Origin: Sphaerosporella brunnea
Lineage: Eukaryota; Ascomycota; Pezizomycetes; Pezizales; Pyronemataceae
Assembly: GCA_008704415.1 (NCBI GenBank)
Contig: VXIS01000353.1
Location: forward strand, 1-47,199
Direction: 5' to 3'
DNA length: 47,199 nucleotides
A model generated the notes under the pieces. The model saw only the letters and a program-made list of their open reading frames with translations, was not told the origin of the DNA and ran no database searches. Below, in pieces: positions 1 to 11,072 of this stretch. How positions within the stretch are numbered: the stretch's first letter is position 1; each line of letters opens with the position of its first letter. The translations under genes and the position numbers were made by a program.

Positions 1-281
1 ATCCATTTTATTCCAACCTCATCACGCATCACGTTATGTATCATTAATAGCCCCCCAACCTTCATTTCCGCTAGCTATGGTCGGCATAGATAGACTGTAC
101 CGTTATTTGCGCCGAATCCTCCCACTCGGTTTCTCTCCGCGCACCTAGCAGCATGACCGTCAAGATGCAGGCGGTGTACCAGATAGAGAAGCACATGGCT
201 GGCTTTGCCCCCAGAATCAAGCTATACCGACTGTGTGTGTGTGTAATCAAGTTTATTGTCCGCATGCAACCTATGTAGATT
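1..281. other. Window edge, no gene recognised
   Basis: I see no supported coding region, RNA gene or repeat here apart from a short TG run near 231-243. The stretch may be the end of a feature that lies outside the window. Confidence 0.4.
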
Positions 282-813
282 ATGGCAGACCCTCCACTCA
301 TCCCCGGCCAAATTCTGTCCGCTGCCTTATTGATATCATCTCATGCGTCAACTGCGGCCACCAGCTTCCCTCGCCCCTCCGCCACCTATATCGACTTCTA
401 TCCCAGTAGGTCCTCATTGGAACCCGCTCGTGCTCTCACGCTGACCAGACGCAGTGTGCATGAACGAACGGGAGTTGATTGCAAAGTTCAACTCCACCAT
501 GCCCACCATAGTTGTGTGGCCAAAGCCAACAGCTGATACAAAAAGTCCACCTCCTCTTAAGGATCAGATCCAGAAACACTGGCAACAGGCCCAAGAGACG
601 AATGCTGGGGTGAATGCTCTTGAATTGAAGGTCAAGGTGCTGGAGAGTTCAAAAATGACCAGTTGATAACGGGGATCGACGGATTGAAAACCAGTAACGC
701 CCAGATGATAACCGAGATCGATGAATTAAAACAGGATCGACAAATAATAAATCAACATATCTTTAAGGGGAGTTTTATTGCAGCCGCAACCCCTAAAATT
801 GACCAATGTTGAT
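282..813 (+). pseudogene. Small coiled-coil protein gene, probably frameshifted
   Basis: I do not recognise the family. A reading frame from about 461 to 663 (starting near the residues MNERELIAKF) is rich in K, E and L. It stops at a TGA at 664-666 just after KVLESS. About 2 nt out of frame, the reading continues from about 640 as EFKNDQLITGIDGLKTSNAQ and on through a heptad-like I/L pattern to a stop near 813. That suggests one coiled coil interrupted by a small indel. A possible upstream exon 282-405 joins through a 49-nt intron (GTAGGT at 406, CAG ending at 454) in correct phase, but its protein shows nothing familiar. The whole could instead be a short intact 111-residue gene ending at 666. 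No neighbour helps assign a role. Confidence 0.35.
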
Positions 814-1920
814 GTGGCGTGGATTCAATAGATGGCGGTACGAATGAATCACATGGCGCTCAGAGAATAGAACAATTACCTATCCGCTGAATTGAAAGTT
901 TCGACACGATTTTTGGCGTTCTATCGTTGCCAAATAGACCGTTGCAGGGGCTTTTTTGCAATCTGCTTCAAGTCAGGGCGGGATGAACTGGTCAAGGAAA
1001 TCATGGGGCACTGGTTATACGCATATTGGACTGGTCACACGGACTCACACCGAACTTATCATCACCCTGTTTCCACAAGGATGGTACGATGCTCGGTTTC
1101 TCCTGTCCACTACCTTACATAAACACTCCTTGCCATCCGCTTCTCCACGACGTCATTCAGCAATTTGTGGCGCGGCATTTCGAAATAGAGTTTACCGCCC
1201 CCCCTTCTCCCCGAGCTTTACATAACTCCTCCCGCCCTCCCATCTTCCGCTCGTCCACAACCATGCATGTCAACCCCTCCACTCCGGCCGTCGTCCGCAT
1301 CATCATCCTCAATATGCACCCCCAATGTTTGCGTCTTGCCTAATCGTCTACTGTATAGTAGCTAGGACAAGTGGCCAGGCGCCTGGCGGTTTGAGAGTGA
1401 TTGATGACATGACGGTGGGGGAGGTGTCATGGAGGTGCTAGATTAACTACAAAGGCAGCATTTTGAGAATGCGCCCGGTTGAGATTTTTTGATGGTTGAT
1501 CGGGCGCGGTTGTGTGTTGCTACATACCTTCCCAGGGGACGGCCGTTTTGAAAAATCGTCATGACTAAGGTGGCGGAATCCTGTAACCTGCCCTCGAGGG
1601 CCACTTGCCGATCGACTAAACCTATTTCGGAAAATCGAGTGATAGGAAGTGTACCTGCACGCGGGGGGCAGAGGGACTGATGAGGGCGCGGTTTGTGGGG
1701 GATGGGAGTGGAGAGGGGGCAATGGGCGGAAAAGCGGACGATAAGAAAAGACAACTCCTCAACATTTATCGTCATTTCCTAGATAGAAGAAGCAAAGCGA
1801 CGTAGACCCGCGCCACACCGCGAAACAAAAGCTCCAAGTCTAGAAACCTGATCGTGAGAAATACCAGTGGTGGCTACAAATCAGACATCTTGTGCTGTGA
1901 ATTCTCCCTCCACCCCTCCC
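814..1920. other. Intergenic, nothing recognised
   Basis: About 1.1 kb with only short overlapping ORFs on both strands and no family motif, good splice chain or repeat that I can support. Pyrimidine-rich tracts around 1195-1260 resemble fungal promoter sequence but face no clear gene. Confidence 0.4.
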
Positions 1921-2496
1921 TCATTCACCCGAACCTTGAAGCCCCTTTTTGACCACAACCCTCTTTGCGTGCACCTCGGCGACAAATCTTTCTCTTCGAG
2001 TCTTGCCGCCCGGACTCCGAAATGGCCTATTACCTCGGATCTCCCACGATTCATCTTCCAACATTTCTGCCACGGTCTTCGTCAAGGCCGCATGGTCTTC
2101 AAACAAACTATCCAACGCCCCACCAATTGCCGGAGCCTCGTCACTGTTGTATCCCTTAAAGATGCTGATGCTCATGAGCATGAGGCATTTGTAGGATTCG
2201 TCCGATATTTCTTTTTCCTGCCAGGCATCGAGTAGAGTTTGGACGGAGTCGTGGCCGCGTACATAGTGGGTAGTGTTGTCTGCACTTTCTATACATCTCA
2301 AGGCGACTTCTTTTTTGAGGTCCTCCCTCAAGAACCAGGTTTCGACCCATGGGGGCAGCAGGACTGCGTTGACGAAGTCTGTCCGTTTTTTGCCTCGAAA
2401 ACCGAAAATGCCCAGAAACGTCTCCACAGTGGTTTTGGTGCAGGAGTTGAGAAACTGGAGCCTCAGGCAAAGACCGCCGAAGGTCCTCGATAGCAT
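1921..2496 (-). CDS. Hypothetical protein, 191 residues
   Basis: I do not recognise this protein. The minus-strand frame is open for 191 codons. Its composition looks coding, with alternating hydrophobic and charged residues in segments such as WFLREDLKKEVALRCIE and GALDSLFEDHAALTKTVAEM. The C-terminus is basic (KTRRERFVAEVHAKR). No signal peptide or membrane segment is evident. The first in-frame ATG is used (2494-2496); a TGA lies just upstream. A different frame starting at an ATG about 20 nt further upstream (MGDQTNAIEDLRRSLPEAP) gives a more natural N-terminus, so a frameshift or missed exon near 2450-2510 is possible. Helical, soluble and possibly a fragment of a larger fungal gene is all I can infer. 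Confidence 0.4.
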   Translation of the reverse strand: MLSRTFGGLCLRLQFLNSCTKTTVETFLGIFGFRGKKRTDFVNAVLLPPWVETWFLREDLKKEVALRCIESADNTTHYVRGHDSVQTLLDAWQEKEISDESYKCLMLMSISIFKGYNSDEAPAIGGALDSLFEDHAALTKTVAEMLEDESWEIRGNRPFRSPGGKTRRERFVAEVHAKRVVVKKGLQGSGE

Positions 2497-3569
2497 TTGT
2501 CTGGTCTCCCATCAGTGTGACAGTAGCCAGGTGTTTAACCAGCAACAGTTGCTGTAACAGTTACTGGTTATCAAAACTGGGTCAGGAATTATAGTGGCGC
2601 GTCCACAAGCGGGATGAGAGAGAAAAGGAAGTAGAGTAGTTGATTAGAAAATAAGTTGGGGGTAGGTGTAAGAGTAGAGGGAAGCTCTTCGACTCTCCCC
2701 TCGCTCGAACTATTTATCATGCAGCTGCGGATGCAAAATTACGGTTGTAACGTTACGAAGCACAGCCAACTCTCACCCGCGATGCACAGGCAACTCCGGA
2801 CCTGAAGTCCTTCCTGGTTTTCAAATTCAGTGATTCAGCTTTGCAGACATAGAGTACAGTTCATATAGTGCTTCTGATGCTCCTATGGGCAACACGCAGA
2901 CTCAACGCAGAAAGCAACGTTGTAGTCGTTCACTGCGTGTCACTCGATCAATTGTTGACAGCTGTTTTTGGTCACAAAGGGGGTTGAGTGATGAAAACGC
3001 TTTGCTGCGTAGCAGCTGGTCTGCTCACCAGAATAATTTGGGTATCCGTCGGGTTTTGGTTTTTGATTGCAGAGCTTTCTGTTTGCAGCATGATCTCCAT
3101 GGCTGGACTCGGGTTGGCGCGGGGCACATACATAGTACATGATCTCGAGGCTCAGAGTCTTTGCTTCACATAAAGCGTCCGGGATTCATTCGATGGCGTA
3201 CCTACTCTAGCCTGAGCACAACTCTCTTACTCGGTGGTCACCCTCATCCTTTGTTTCTATGAACAAAAAGCATACTCTAGGTTTGTTGGTCGACGCGCGT
3301 GTGCTCAAAACTTATTTTAACCCACACTAGCCTCCCCGCCTCCCGTTAACTTCTCCCGCACCACCACCGTCAACCCAACCTGTACATCTCTATCAGCACC
3401 ACCACCACCACCACCTTCCCCTCCTCCCCTCCACCGGATCGCTTGGCCCCACCCGTATTCAACAACGTAAGGCCCTCTCTCTGTGCAGAACAGATACCGC
3501 GTTACCGTCGTCGCTCTGCCCAGCCTTCCACGTCTTTCCGTCTAGTTTCGTTCGCACGACAACAACGAA
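2497..3569. other. Intergenic; upstream region of CKS1
   Basis: No gene recognised. Small palindromes built on GCAACAGTTGC and GTAACAGTTAC lie at about 2541-2566. From about 3320 the plus strand becomes C/T-rich with a CAC-repeat near 3398-3415, the usual look of a fungal core promoter and 5' leader for the gene starting at 3570. Confidence 0.45.
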
Positions 3570-4089
3570 ATGGAGAAAGCGCGCATCCGTCGCCCGCGTC
3601 TGCTCAGCGAAGCCGAGCGTGCCAAATTGGATGAGTTCATCGACTCGATTCACTACTCTGACCGGTATGTCTTCACTCGTCTTGTTTTCAATTCTCGAAG
3701 CTTCGTCGTCGCTGACTTGACTCTTGGCAGCTACTCGGACAAGAGCTATGAGTATCGGTTCGTTCAGCTCCGGCAGCCTGTTCCCCGCGCACAACAAGCT
3801 AATCGCTCTGCAGGCACGTGATGCTTCCTAAGGCGATGCTCAAGGCCATTCCGAAGGACTACTTTGACACTGAGACTGGAACCCTCAAGATATTGCACGA
3901 GGAAGAATGGAGGGGGCTGGGCATCACCCAGAGTCTCGGTTGGCAGCACTACGAGATTCACGCCCCAGAACCGCACATCCTTCTCTTCAAGTAAGTTTCT
4001 GCCGCACGCTTTGGTTCTCGCCGTCATCATTTGGGACAAATTCTGACATCTCGCGCGGCAACAGGAGACCTAAGAACAACGGCCAATAG
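3570..4089 (+). CDS. CKS1: Cyclin-dependent kinase regulatory subunit (Cks1/Suc1)
   Basis: Small adaptor that binds the CDK catalytic subunit and phosphorylated substrates, promoting multisite phosphorylation at G1/S and mitosis. Four exons: 3570-3664, 3731-3757, 3814-3990 and 4065-4089. The introns are 66, 56 and 74 nt with GT..AG ends and the phases agree, giving 107 residues, close to the fungal norm. The joined protein carries the full family pattern: [14 protein letters not shown], the [20 protein letters not shown] segment and [20 protein letters not shown], with the arginine and histidine typical of the phosphate-binding pocket. The start ATG follows a CT-rich leader and the N-terminal residues [16 protein letters not shown] look natural. 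The gene stands alone, followed by a 1.2-kb gap. Identification is very secure. Confidence 0.96.
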
Positions 4090-5341
4090 TCGATCCGATA
4101 GGGCTCTCTTTCTTACTTCAACGGCGTTTTGTTTGCAACTTGGGCGCTCAGGCATAAATTCAGTCGATAGGGCATGAACTCCGGGGGGAAACTGTCATAG
4201 CCGATTCTGAAACGTCAGAATCAACGATACCAATGATGTATTTTGTTTCTTTGTTTTTGTTGGTTTCACAAATCACTCGCACAAGCGCCCAAAATGTCTC
4301 TGGGCGCTAGTCAGGCGTGTGAGGTGAACTTCACGAGAGATCTCTAGCTTTTCTGTACATATTCTCTTTTTTTCTATCCGTGATCGTTTTTTCTTGCTGA
4401 GGACTCTTCGGCGATGCAGAGCAGTGAGTGATTACCAATGTGAACTCGTCGGTGGAAAACCCCCACATGTATTATATACTACCCGACTTTGAGTGATTTC
4501 CAGTGAAGCAACCGTCCGAACACAACTTGAAGCTCGCATCTTAAATTATATGGTGGGTTTCCTCTGCGAGAACAAACCTGAACTTCGGCTAAAAATTATG
4601 AACTTGAACAATGGAACAAAACCTAGAGCAAGCGAACGAAACGAAACACCTTCAAGTTACGAGTCGATATTCTTTGTAGGTGGGTGGCGCGAAGGTGGTG
4701 TGGCAAAGGCGCGACCGGCGGTACAGTTTATCACGTTTTGGAAAATATCTAAATCATGAGTGTCACCGTAGCTACCCTAACTCAAGGTATAAATTCCAAT
4801 GGTGCGGCGATTTCTGTCAAAGAATAAATGTTGCGGGTGTCGCGATAGCGAGGTAAGAGGTAAGTGCTCTTGCCCTGAATGGCCGGCCACGCTTTTCGCA
4901 TCATAGATATACACAAGTTCATGAAATCGGTGGCTACAACTAATTTTACATAGCCACCCAAGAGAAAAACGCGCCCATGTTGCTCAGCTAAGAAGAAGAC
5001 CTCTTCTGCGATGAAGGCTTATCATCATGATCGTGACTAGACACCTCCGCACTCTCCTCTACGTCACCGAGAATCATCGCCCATCTGGATACTCCAGCGA
5101 AGCCATTGGACGTGTACTTTGACAGGTATTTGTGGAAGAAGAAAAGGAAGAGGAAGAAGAAGAAGAAGAAGCGTATACTCTCCGTGGCGATGATCCGAGC
5201 CTATTACGCTAGCAAATCGGTGGGCATCTTCCCAGAAACATAAGTACACATAGGTATATAACCGCGGAGCAGTTCAAGTCTCACACATCCAACGTTTGAT
5301 CCCCTTTAATATCTGGTCCCCCCAGCCTCCCTCCAGCTAGC
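4090..5341. other. Intergenic between CKS1 and SF3B5 (convergent)
   Basis: Holds the 3' ends of two convergent genes. A GAA/GAG-rich purine tract lies at about 5133-5172. I see no additional gene or structured RNA. Confidence 0.45.
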
Positions 5342-5655
5342 TTAATCTTCCTTCTCAGGCGGCTTTCCCACAGGCTGAATCATTTTCTCGATAAGCTTGG
5401 TGCGCAGCTTCGCCATAGGCTCTCCGGTGCCGATCGCCATGTACTCGAGCAGTGGTGGGTGCCCAATGTAGGATGCATAGGTGTCGCGGTGAAGGTTCGA
5501 GATCCACTCACTGAGGGACGCGTTAGAAATGTGGAATGTGGATAGCAACCTATGCGAAGGAGCACCTACAATTTGGTCGTGTCTGCGTGACCGGTGCCAA
5601 CATAGCGCGCCTGGAGCTGCTCGAGCTGCTGTGTCGTGCGGAGCTTGTCGGCCAT
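5342..5655 (-). CDS. SF3B5: Splicing factor 3B subunit 5 (SF3b10)
   Basis: Smallest core subunit of the U2 snRNP SF3b complex, packed against the large SF3B1 and SF3B3 scaffolds and needed for branch-site recognition. Two exons on the minus strand, 5570-5655 and 5342-5510, flank a 59-nt intron (GTAGGT..CAG). Phase 2 joining gives KFEW at the junction and an 84-residue protein, the usual size. Family marks are YVGTGHADTTK in exon 1 and WISNLHRDTYASYIGHPPLL, EKMIQPVGKPPEK in exon 2. The ATG at 5655 opens MADKLRTTQQLEQLQ, the normal N-terminus. Reading without splicing gives a longer but family-inconsistent 138-codon ORF. The gene is divergent from the LSD1-type gene, with about 440 bp between the starts. 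Confidence 0.93.
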
Positions 5656-6095
5656 GTTGTAGGAAGCTCAAAGTGGTGGCCGCAGTGGTTATGGCCGTTG
5701 CCCACGCGTGGTAGAGAGCTCGAAAGACGTGACGAAGATTTAGCGTGTGTCTAGGCATCGATTAGGTAACAGTCTTTGCGAGGTCAGCACTTACATAAGT
5801 GCTTACACGCACTGTGCACCGAATGCGACCTAGTGAGCCCAACCCCCGCCAAGCCTTAGCGCAAAAAAGTCGGCTTGGCGAAGCGCGACCGAATTGTTCT
5901 TGTGAACCTCCCGCTGTCCCACCAAATACCTCCATTGTCCTTTACTGTTCAGACCACTTCGAGATCTTTCGCGCTCGTCGTAATTTTTTCCGTGAGTGTC
6001 TGCGGAGAGCTTTTCAATCATCTTTCGATGAGCTAATTTTTTGTCGCCAGGTCTCGCTCCCCGGTTGGCTACGCTGAAGCTTGTAACCAACCTCG
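5656..6095. promoter_or_regulatory. Shared divergent promoter region; possible 5' UTR intron
   Basis: About 440 bp separate the starts of SF3B5 (minus) and the LSD1-type gene (plus). A plausible 59-nt 5' UTR intron for the latter runs from GTGAGT at 5992 to CCAG at 6050, with a GCTAAT branch-like site near 6032. No TATA box is obvious. The intron call rests only on splice signals. Confidence 0.4.
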
Positions 6096-9000
6096 ATGGC
6101 GGATCCCGTGAGGAATGGCAGTAATGTTCAAGGCGCGCTCGGTGTCGATTCAAGTGGCGCGGGAACCGCCGCAAATTACTTTGACAACATGGAATCGCTG
6201 GCTACGGCTGCGCATGCTCAGGCCTCCCAGCAGCCTGGCGGTGGAGGCGCGCCAGCTTCTTACAGCCTGCAGCAGCCTCCACAACACCCGGCGAACGTGA
6301 ACGCAGCGGCACAAGGCATGGTGGACCCAATATTCTTCCTGAACGATCCTCAATCGCAGCAGCAGGCCCACCAGTCTCAACAGTACTATCCGCCACCGAA
6401 CTATGCGCAGCAGCCGGAAGGAATGTATCCCACGGCGGAACATCTGCGGACTTCGTTGCAGCTGGGCGCCGGAGACTTCCAGCAACTCATGGGCTCCCTC
6501 CAGTATTCCGGCCGTGCGCCCAATGACCAGCTGTTGGCTCTGCAGCAGCAGAGGCATATGATGTTCCAGATGGCCCAGCAACAGCAGCAGCTCCAGCAGC
6601 ATCAGACATCGCAGCAGCAGCAGGGACAGCTCCAACACCACATGCAGCTCAATTCGCGAGTCCATGCCCAGCCGGCGGCTTATTCTGCGCCTCCACCTGC
6701 CTCACAGCCTGTTTCAGCTGTTACAGCTGCACCCACAGAGTCCTCGGGAGTGTCGACTCCACAGACCGAGGAGCGAGTTGAATCGCAGAAGTCTACTGTC
6801 CGCACGGTACCGGATCGGACGCTGACCAAGAACCGTGGTGATTGGCGACCTAAGACAGCGATTCCCCAGGATCTGACGGCGGAGGAGTACGCCAGTCAGT
6901 GTATCCAGGCGGCCATTGCCAGCCGTCTCTCGCCCTATCACTTGCACAAGTCCGAGTACGAACTGCTGCGCGAGCACATCAATCACGTCCAGGTCACTAC
7001 ATATCTGCACATCCGGAACGGTATTCTCCGTCTTTGGCAGAGAAATCCGCTCGTGAGCGTCACGCGAGAAGAGGCTGCTGGATGTGCAAAGGATTATCGA
7101 TTCTTCGATGTTGCGGAAGTGGCGTACGACTGGCTGGTGAGGAATGGCTACATTAACTTTGGGTGCATAGAAGTTCCCAACGCTATCATTAGCCCTGTCA
7201 GCCCGGCAAAACGTAGAAAAACCGTAGTCGTGATTGGCGCTGGAATGGCTGGTTTAGGATGCGCACGGCAACTGGAGGGATTGATTTCGCAGTTCGGAGA
7301 TCGATGGCAGGATGAGCCTGCCCCACAGGTGATCGTCCTGGAAGCTAGAAGAAGGATTGGTGGACGCGTTTACTCGCACCCACTGCACAATCAGGCCGGT
7401 GCAACGCTGCCACCTGGAAAGCGTGCGACCGCCGATCTTGGAGCACAGGTGATCACTGGCTTTGAGAACGGCAATCCGTTGGGCATCTTGATTCGGGGTC
7501 AATTGGCCCTGGAATATCACAGCTTGAAAGACAACTCGGTTCTTTACGACACCGATGGAGCCCTCGTCGACAAAGAGCGTGATAACCTGATTGAGAAACT
7601 CTTCAACGATATGCTGGATCGTGTGTCAATATTCAAGCAGAGGCCAAAGTTGCCGAAGACATTGGAGGGCGACAGGGAGCTGATAGATAATGGAAAAGAT
7701 CCCACTGGAGAAGGTGGCAAGATGATTGCAGAGGTAGAGGAAGGTGAGGCGGGAGTGCCACCGATAGAGACTGATAAAGTCTCCACAAATACCCACGGGC
7801 CCTCTCCATTTACAGCTGGACTAGATAAGCTCACCGGCAAACCTGCCACTGCTACCGGATCCAGCGCCAGCATTCCTGCGGCGGAACAGGCCCGCAAGCT
7901 TGGTTGGCAGTTGAAGCCCGGATTCACCGGCCAGGAAACCATCGCATTGGAGCCAAATGGTACTGATCCAAAGTTCCCTACGCTTGGAAAGACCATGGAT
8001 CACACGATAAGCAAATATCAGGATTTCCTTGAATTCACTCCGCTCGACTTTAGACTGATAAACTGGCACTATGCTAACCTCGAGTACGCCAATGCTTCTA
8101 ATGTCGATTCGTTGAGTTTGGGACACTGGGATCAGGACGACGGCCAGGAGCCCAGTGGTCCTCACACTATGCTTTTGGGTGGCTACCAGCAAGTTCCGAG
8201 AGGGTTGTGGCTGGCACCTAAACCGCTGGATATCAAGACTCGCCACGTTGTCAAGAAGATCATCTACAGCACTGACGAGAGCGCGAGCGCCATTTCCAGA
8301 ATAGAGTGTGAGAATGGAACGGTGATTGAAGCGGATAAGATTGTCGTCACACTGCCTTTGGGAGTGCTGAAAGCTGGATCCGTCGAGTTTGACCCACCGT
8401 TGCCGGAATGGAAGACTGGAGCGATTGAGAAAATGGGTTACGGTCTGCTGAACAAGGTGGCTTTGGTGTTTGAGGAAGCTTTCTGGGATGTGGACAACGA
8501 TATGGTTGGACTCTTGAGGGAACCTACGGGAGATCCTTTGGTCCAGGGGAACTATGAGTCCAACAGAGGCCGTTTCTACATGTTCTGGAATGCTATGAAA
8601 GCCTGCGGAAAGCCGTTGCTCGGTGTGTATCCCGTTGCCCATCCCTTTGCTTTGTACTATCTAACCCGAATCACAGTGGCCCTCATGGCCGGCGATGCGG
8701 CTGTTCAGATGGAACAGCAGACGGATGATATGATCGTTGACGAAGCCGTGGCCGTTCTGCAATCCATGTACCCCACCAAAGTTGTCTCACGCCCAGTGGA
8801 GACCATCATCACGCGTTGGCGCAAGGACCCCTTCAGTCGTGGTAGCTACTCCTTCGTCGGGCCCGAAGCGACCGCAGAAGATTACGACCTCATGGCCAAG
8901 CCTGTTGGAAAGTCCCTGTACTTTGCCGGCGAAGCTTCCTGCAAATCCCACCCGGCAACCGTTCACGGCGCCTATATCAGCGGCCTCCGTGCCGCTGCCG

Positions 9001-9712
9001 AGGTCGCAGACTCCTTACTCGGCCCAATCCAGGTTCCTTCTCCCCTCATTCCTCCGAAACCGAGGATGGAAGCCTCATACTCATCCTCGGGTGCGCGAAA
9101 ACGCAAGGCTGAGGAATCGGCCATCGAGCGTGCGCGCGAACTTAAAGCTGCCCGCTTAGAGGCGTATGAGAAAGCAATGAACGACGCCCTCGTAAAAGAG
9201 CTCGGCGAGCGCCCCTCCAAGCCTGGACGTTCGGGTGCCAACCCGTTCTTACTATACCAGAAAGATCATTGGTTCAGGTGCAAGGACAAATGCGATGAAG
9301 CTCGTCGTAAGGCGACTGGCAATCCCGAAGCGAAAGCTAGTAGGAATGAAGTTCGCGCAGCACTGGGACAGATGTGGCGTGACGCGCCCGAGGATGAAAA
9401 GAGGCCGTATCTCGCCGAGACGGAAAAGAACAAGTCGAGCAATGCCCAGGGGATCTCTGAGTTCAAGAAGAGGGTTAAGGATTGGGATACTGAGGCCAAC
9501 AAGTTCAAGAAGGAGTGGAAAGAGAAAAACCCGAGCGTTGCTAGTGAAGAGGAGGTGATGGCGGTTAGGCAGGCAGAGTTGGAGGTAAGTTTCTTCTTCT
9601 TTCTTGCTTGGCCTTTCTTGAACATTAGTAACGGTGGATATAGAAGCAGGAGATCAAACGCAGCCGGAAGTTGCACGGGTATGTGGATGACTCGGCCGAT
9701 GAGGATTACTAG
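6096..9712 (+). CDS. lsd1: LSD1-type lysine-specific histone demethylase with SWIRM, amine oxidase and HMG-box domains
   Basis: Flavin amine oxidase expected to remove mono- and dimethyl marks from histone lysines in the nucleus. Exons 6096-8622, 8677-9584 and 9644-9712 give 1167 residues. The first intron (54 nt, GTGTGT..CACAG with CTAAC) has no stop and is a multiple of three, so unspliced RNA stays open. Splicing restores KPLLVALMAGDAA, the family pattern. Layout: a Q/P-rich low-complexity N-terminus to about residue 235; SWIRM about 260-356; FAD-binding IGAGMAGLGCARQLEG near 378; the conserved flavin-site lysine K787 in LLNKVALVFEEAFW; and YFAGEASCKSHPATVHGAYI near 923-945. An HMG box about 1015-1105 (NPFLLYQKDHWF, ALGQMWRDAPEDEKRPYLAE) replaces the need for a separate DNA-binding partner. 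The tail ends DDSADEDY. An insertion of low complexity (about 525-600) lies between oxidase motifs where animal LSD1 carries its Tower helices; here it looks disordered. The combination is known from fungi. Confidence 0.93.
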
Positions 9713-11072
9713 GCGAAACCGAGTTTCCTCATGCAGGGAATGTATTCTTGACTTTTTCAACGGATTTTTTCGTTTTTCTTTTCTATCATTAGGAGTTCTT
9801 TGTGTGTTACATTTGCGGTGACAGCTTTCTCTGATCTATACAGGAAGGACTCATCTTTTTTTTTTTTTTTCTATTTTTTTTTTTTTTGTCTGTCTGTGCA
9901 TGGTGTAGTCATACCTTGTTTTCTGATGGTTGTGTTGTAAACCGGCGCCGGAGATGGGAGAGGGCGGCGTTTGTACGTATATCGAGCAGCGGGATGAGGC
10001 GGCAGGGGCAATAGCAGCCTGTTGCATGTCATCGATGTCAGTCCGTTTTCGTGTGGTATTGGTATCAACTTCCTCACAGTTTTCTGGTAGGTTGAAGCTA
10101 GCTCATCCGGATCAGAGAACGCAGGCTATTGAACGTTTTTCCCGTGGATAAGTTGGGAATATAAAGTGCATATCAAGCACGAGGAACGGAGATAAACGTT
10201 GACTTGCATTTGCCCATCAAGAGCCTTGGTGGGGTGGCCTAGGCGCCGTTAACGTTCTCATGCAGTGTTCCGTGGCAATACGTGTGCCGGGCCGGCCCGT
10301 GGATACAGTTCCAGCGCCGGGGAATTGCATATGTGGTCCCGTGGTCGTTCTCGGGATGGGACACAGCGTGTCACTCACACATTGTTTCAAACCGGCAGGG
10401 GCACAGAATATCTCCTCTTTCGGCCTTCCGAGACGCCAAAAACTGCCGGTGGCTTATGTTGCCGAATCCAGTAGGGCTCTCAGCCACAGGGGGGGGGGGG
10501 CGCTTAGCCTATCAGGGCAATGAATGGCCGCTGATCTATCGCTTGCGCCTTCTTCAGAAGCAGAACCTCGGCGGGCCGCCCGCTGCAAGTGAACAACTCA
10601 TGTCAGGCTAGGAAGAACGTTAACAGGCAATTTGCAATTTGCAGGCCCAGTGCAATTTGCAGGCCCAGTTGAGATGCGGGCGATGTCCGTCACTCCGATC
10701 CGTTCCCGGGAATTCCCAGCAACGGGTTCTCCTGTTCTAGCTGGCGACTGTCATCCAGCCTGGCGCTGCAGTAGCCCGAGCAACGTGCGATGTTGAAGGG
10801 CCAGTGTGGCTCCCCCTGTTGGCTTGATGCTGCCCCCCAAAGGTCTTCACCCCACCTCTCACTTGCTTCGTTTCTTCTCCCGCTTCTTCCCTTTCCCTTC
10901 TTTCCCTTCCCCCTCGCAAATACCCACATCGCTGTAGGACATCCCCTACACACACGCAACTCACCGATTTCTCACTCTGTCCCTCGACAGTCCAGTGAAA
11001 AAAACATCACCGCTCTCAAACTCCATCCTAGCCTCCTCTCACCCGCCTTATCCTTATCCACCCGCATCAGCA
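9713..11072. other. Intergenic; 3' region of lsd1 and upstream region of the SDR gene
   Basis: Holds T-rich runs at about 9858-9887, a G run near 10490-10500 and an 18-bp tandem duplication (GCAATTTGCAGGCCCAG core) at about 10634-10670. A C/T-rich leader precedes the next gene from about 10820. No gene recognised. Confidence 0.45.

Noticed and set aside
6150..6665. Leu-rich minus-strand ORF inside the LSD1 gene
   Set aside because: It is the antisense shadow of the CAG-rich coding sequence.
7821..8642. A 273-codon antisense ORF in the LSD1 gene
   Set aside because: It is antisense to a well-supported oxidase domain, with no motif of its own.
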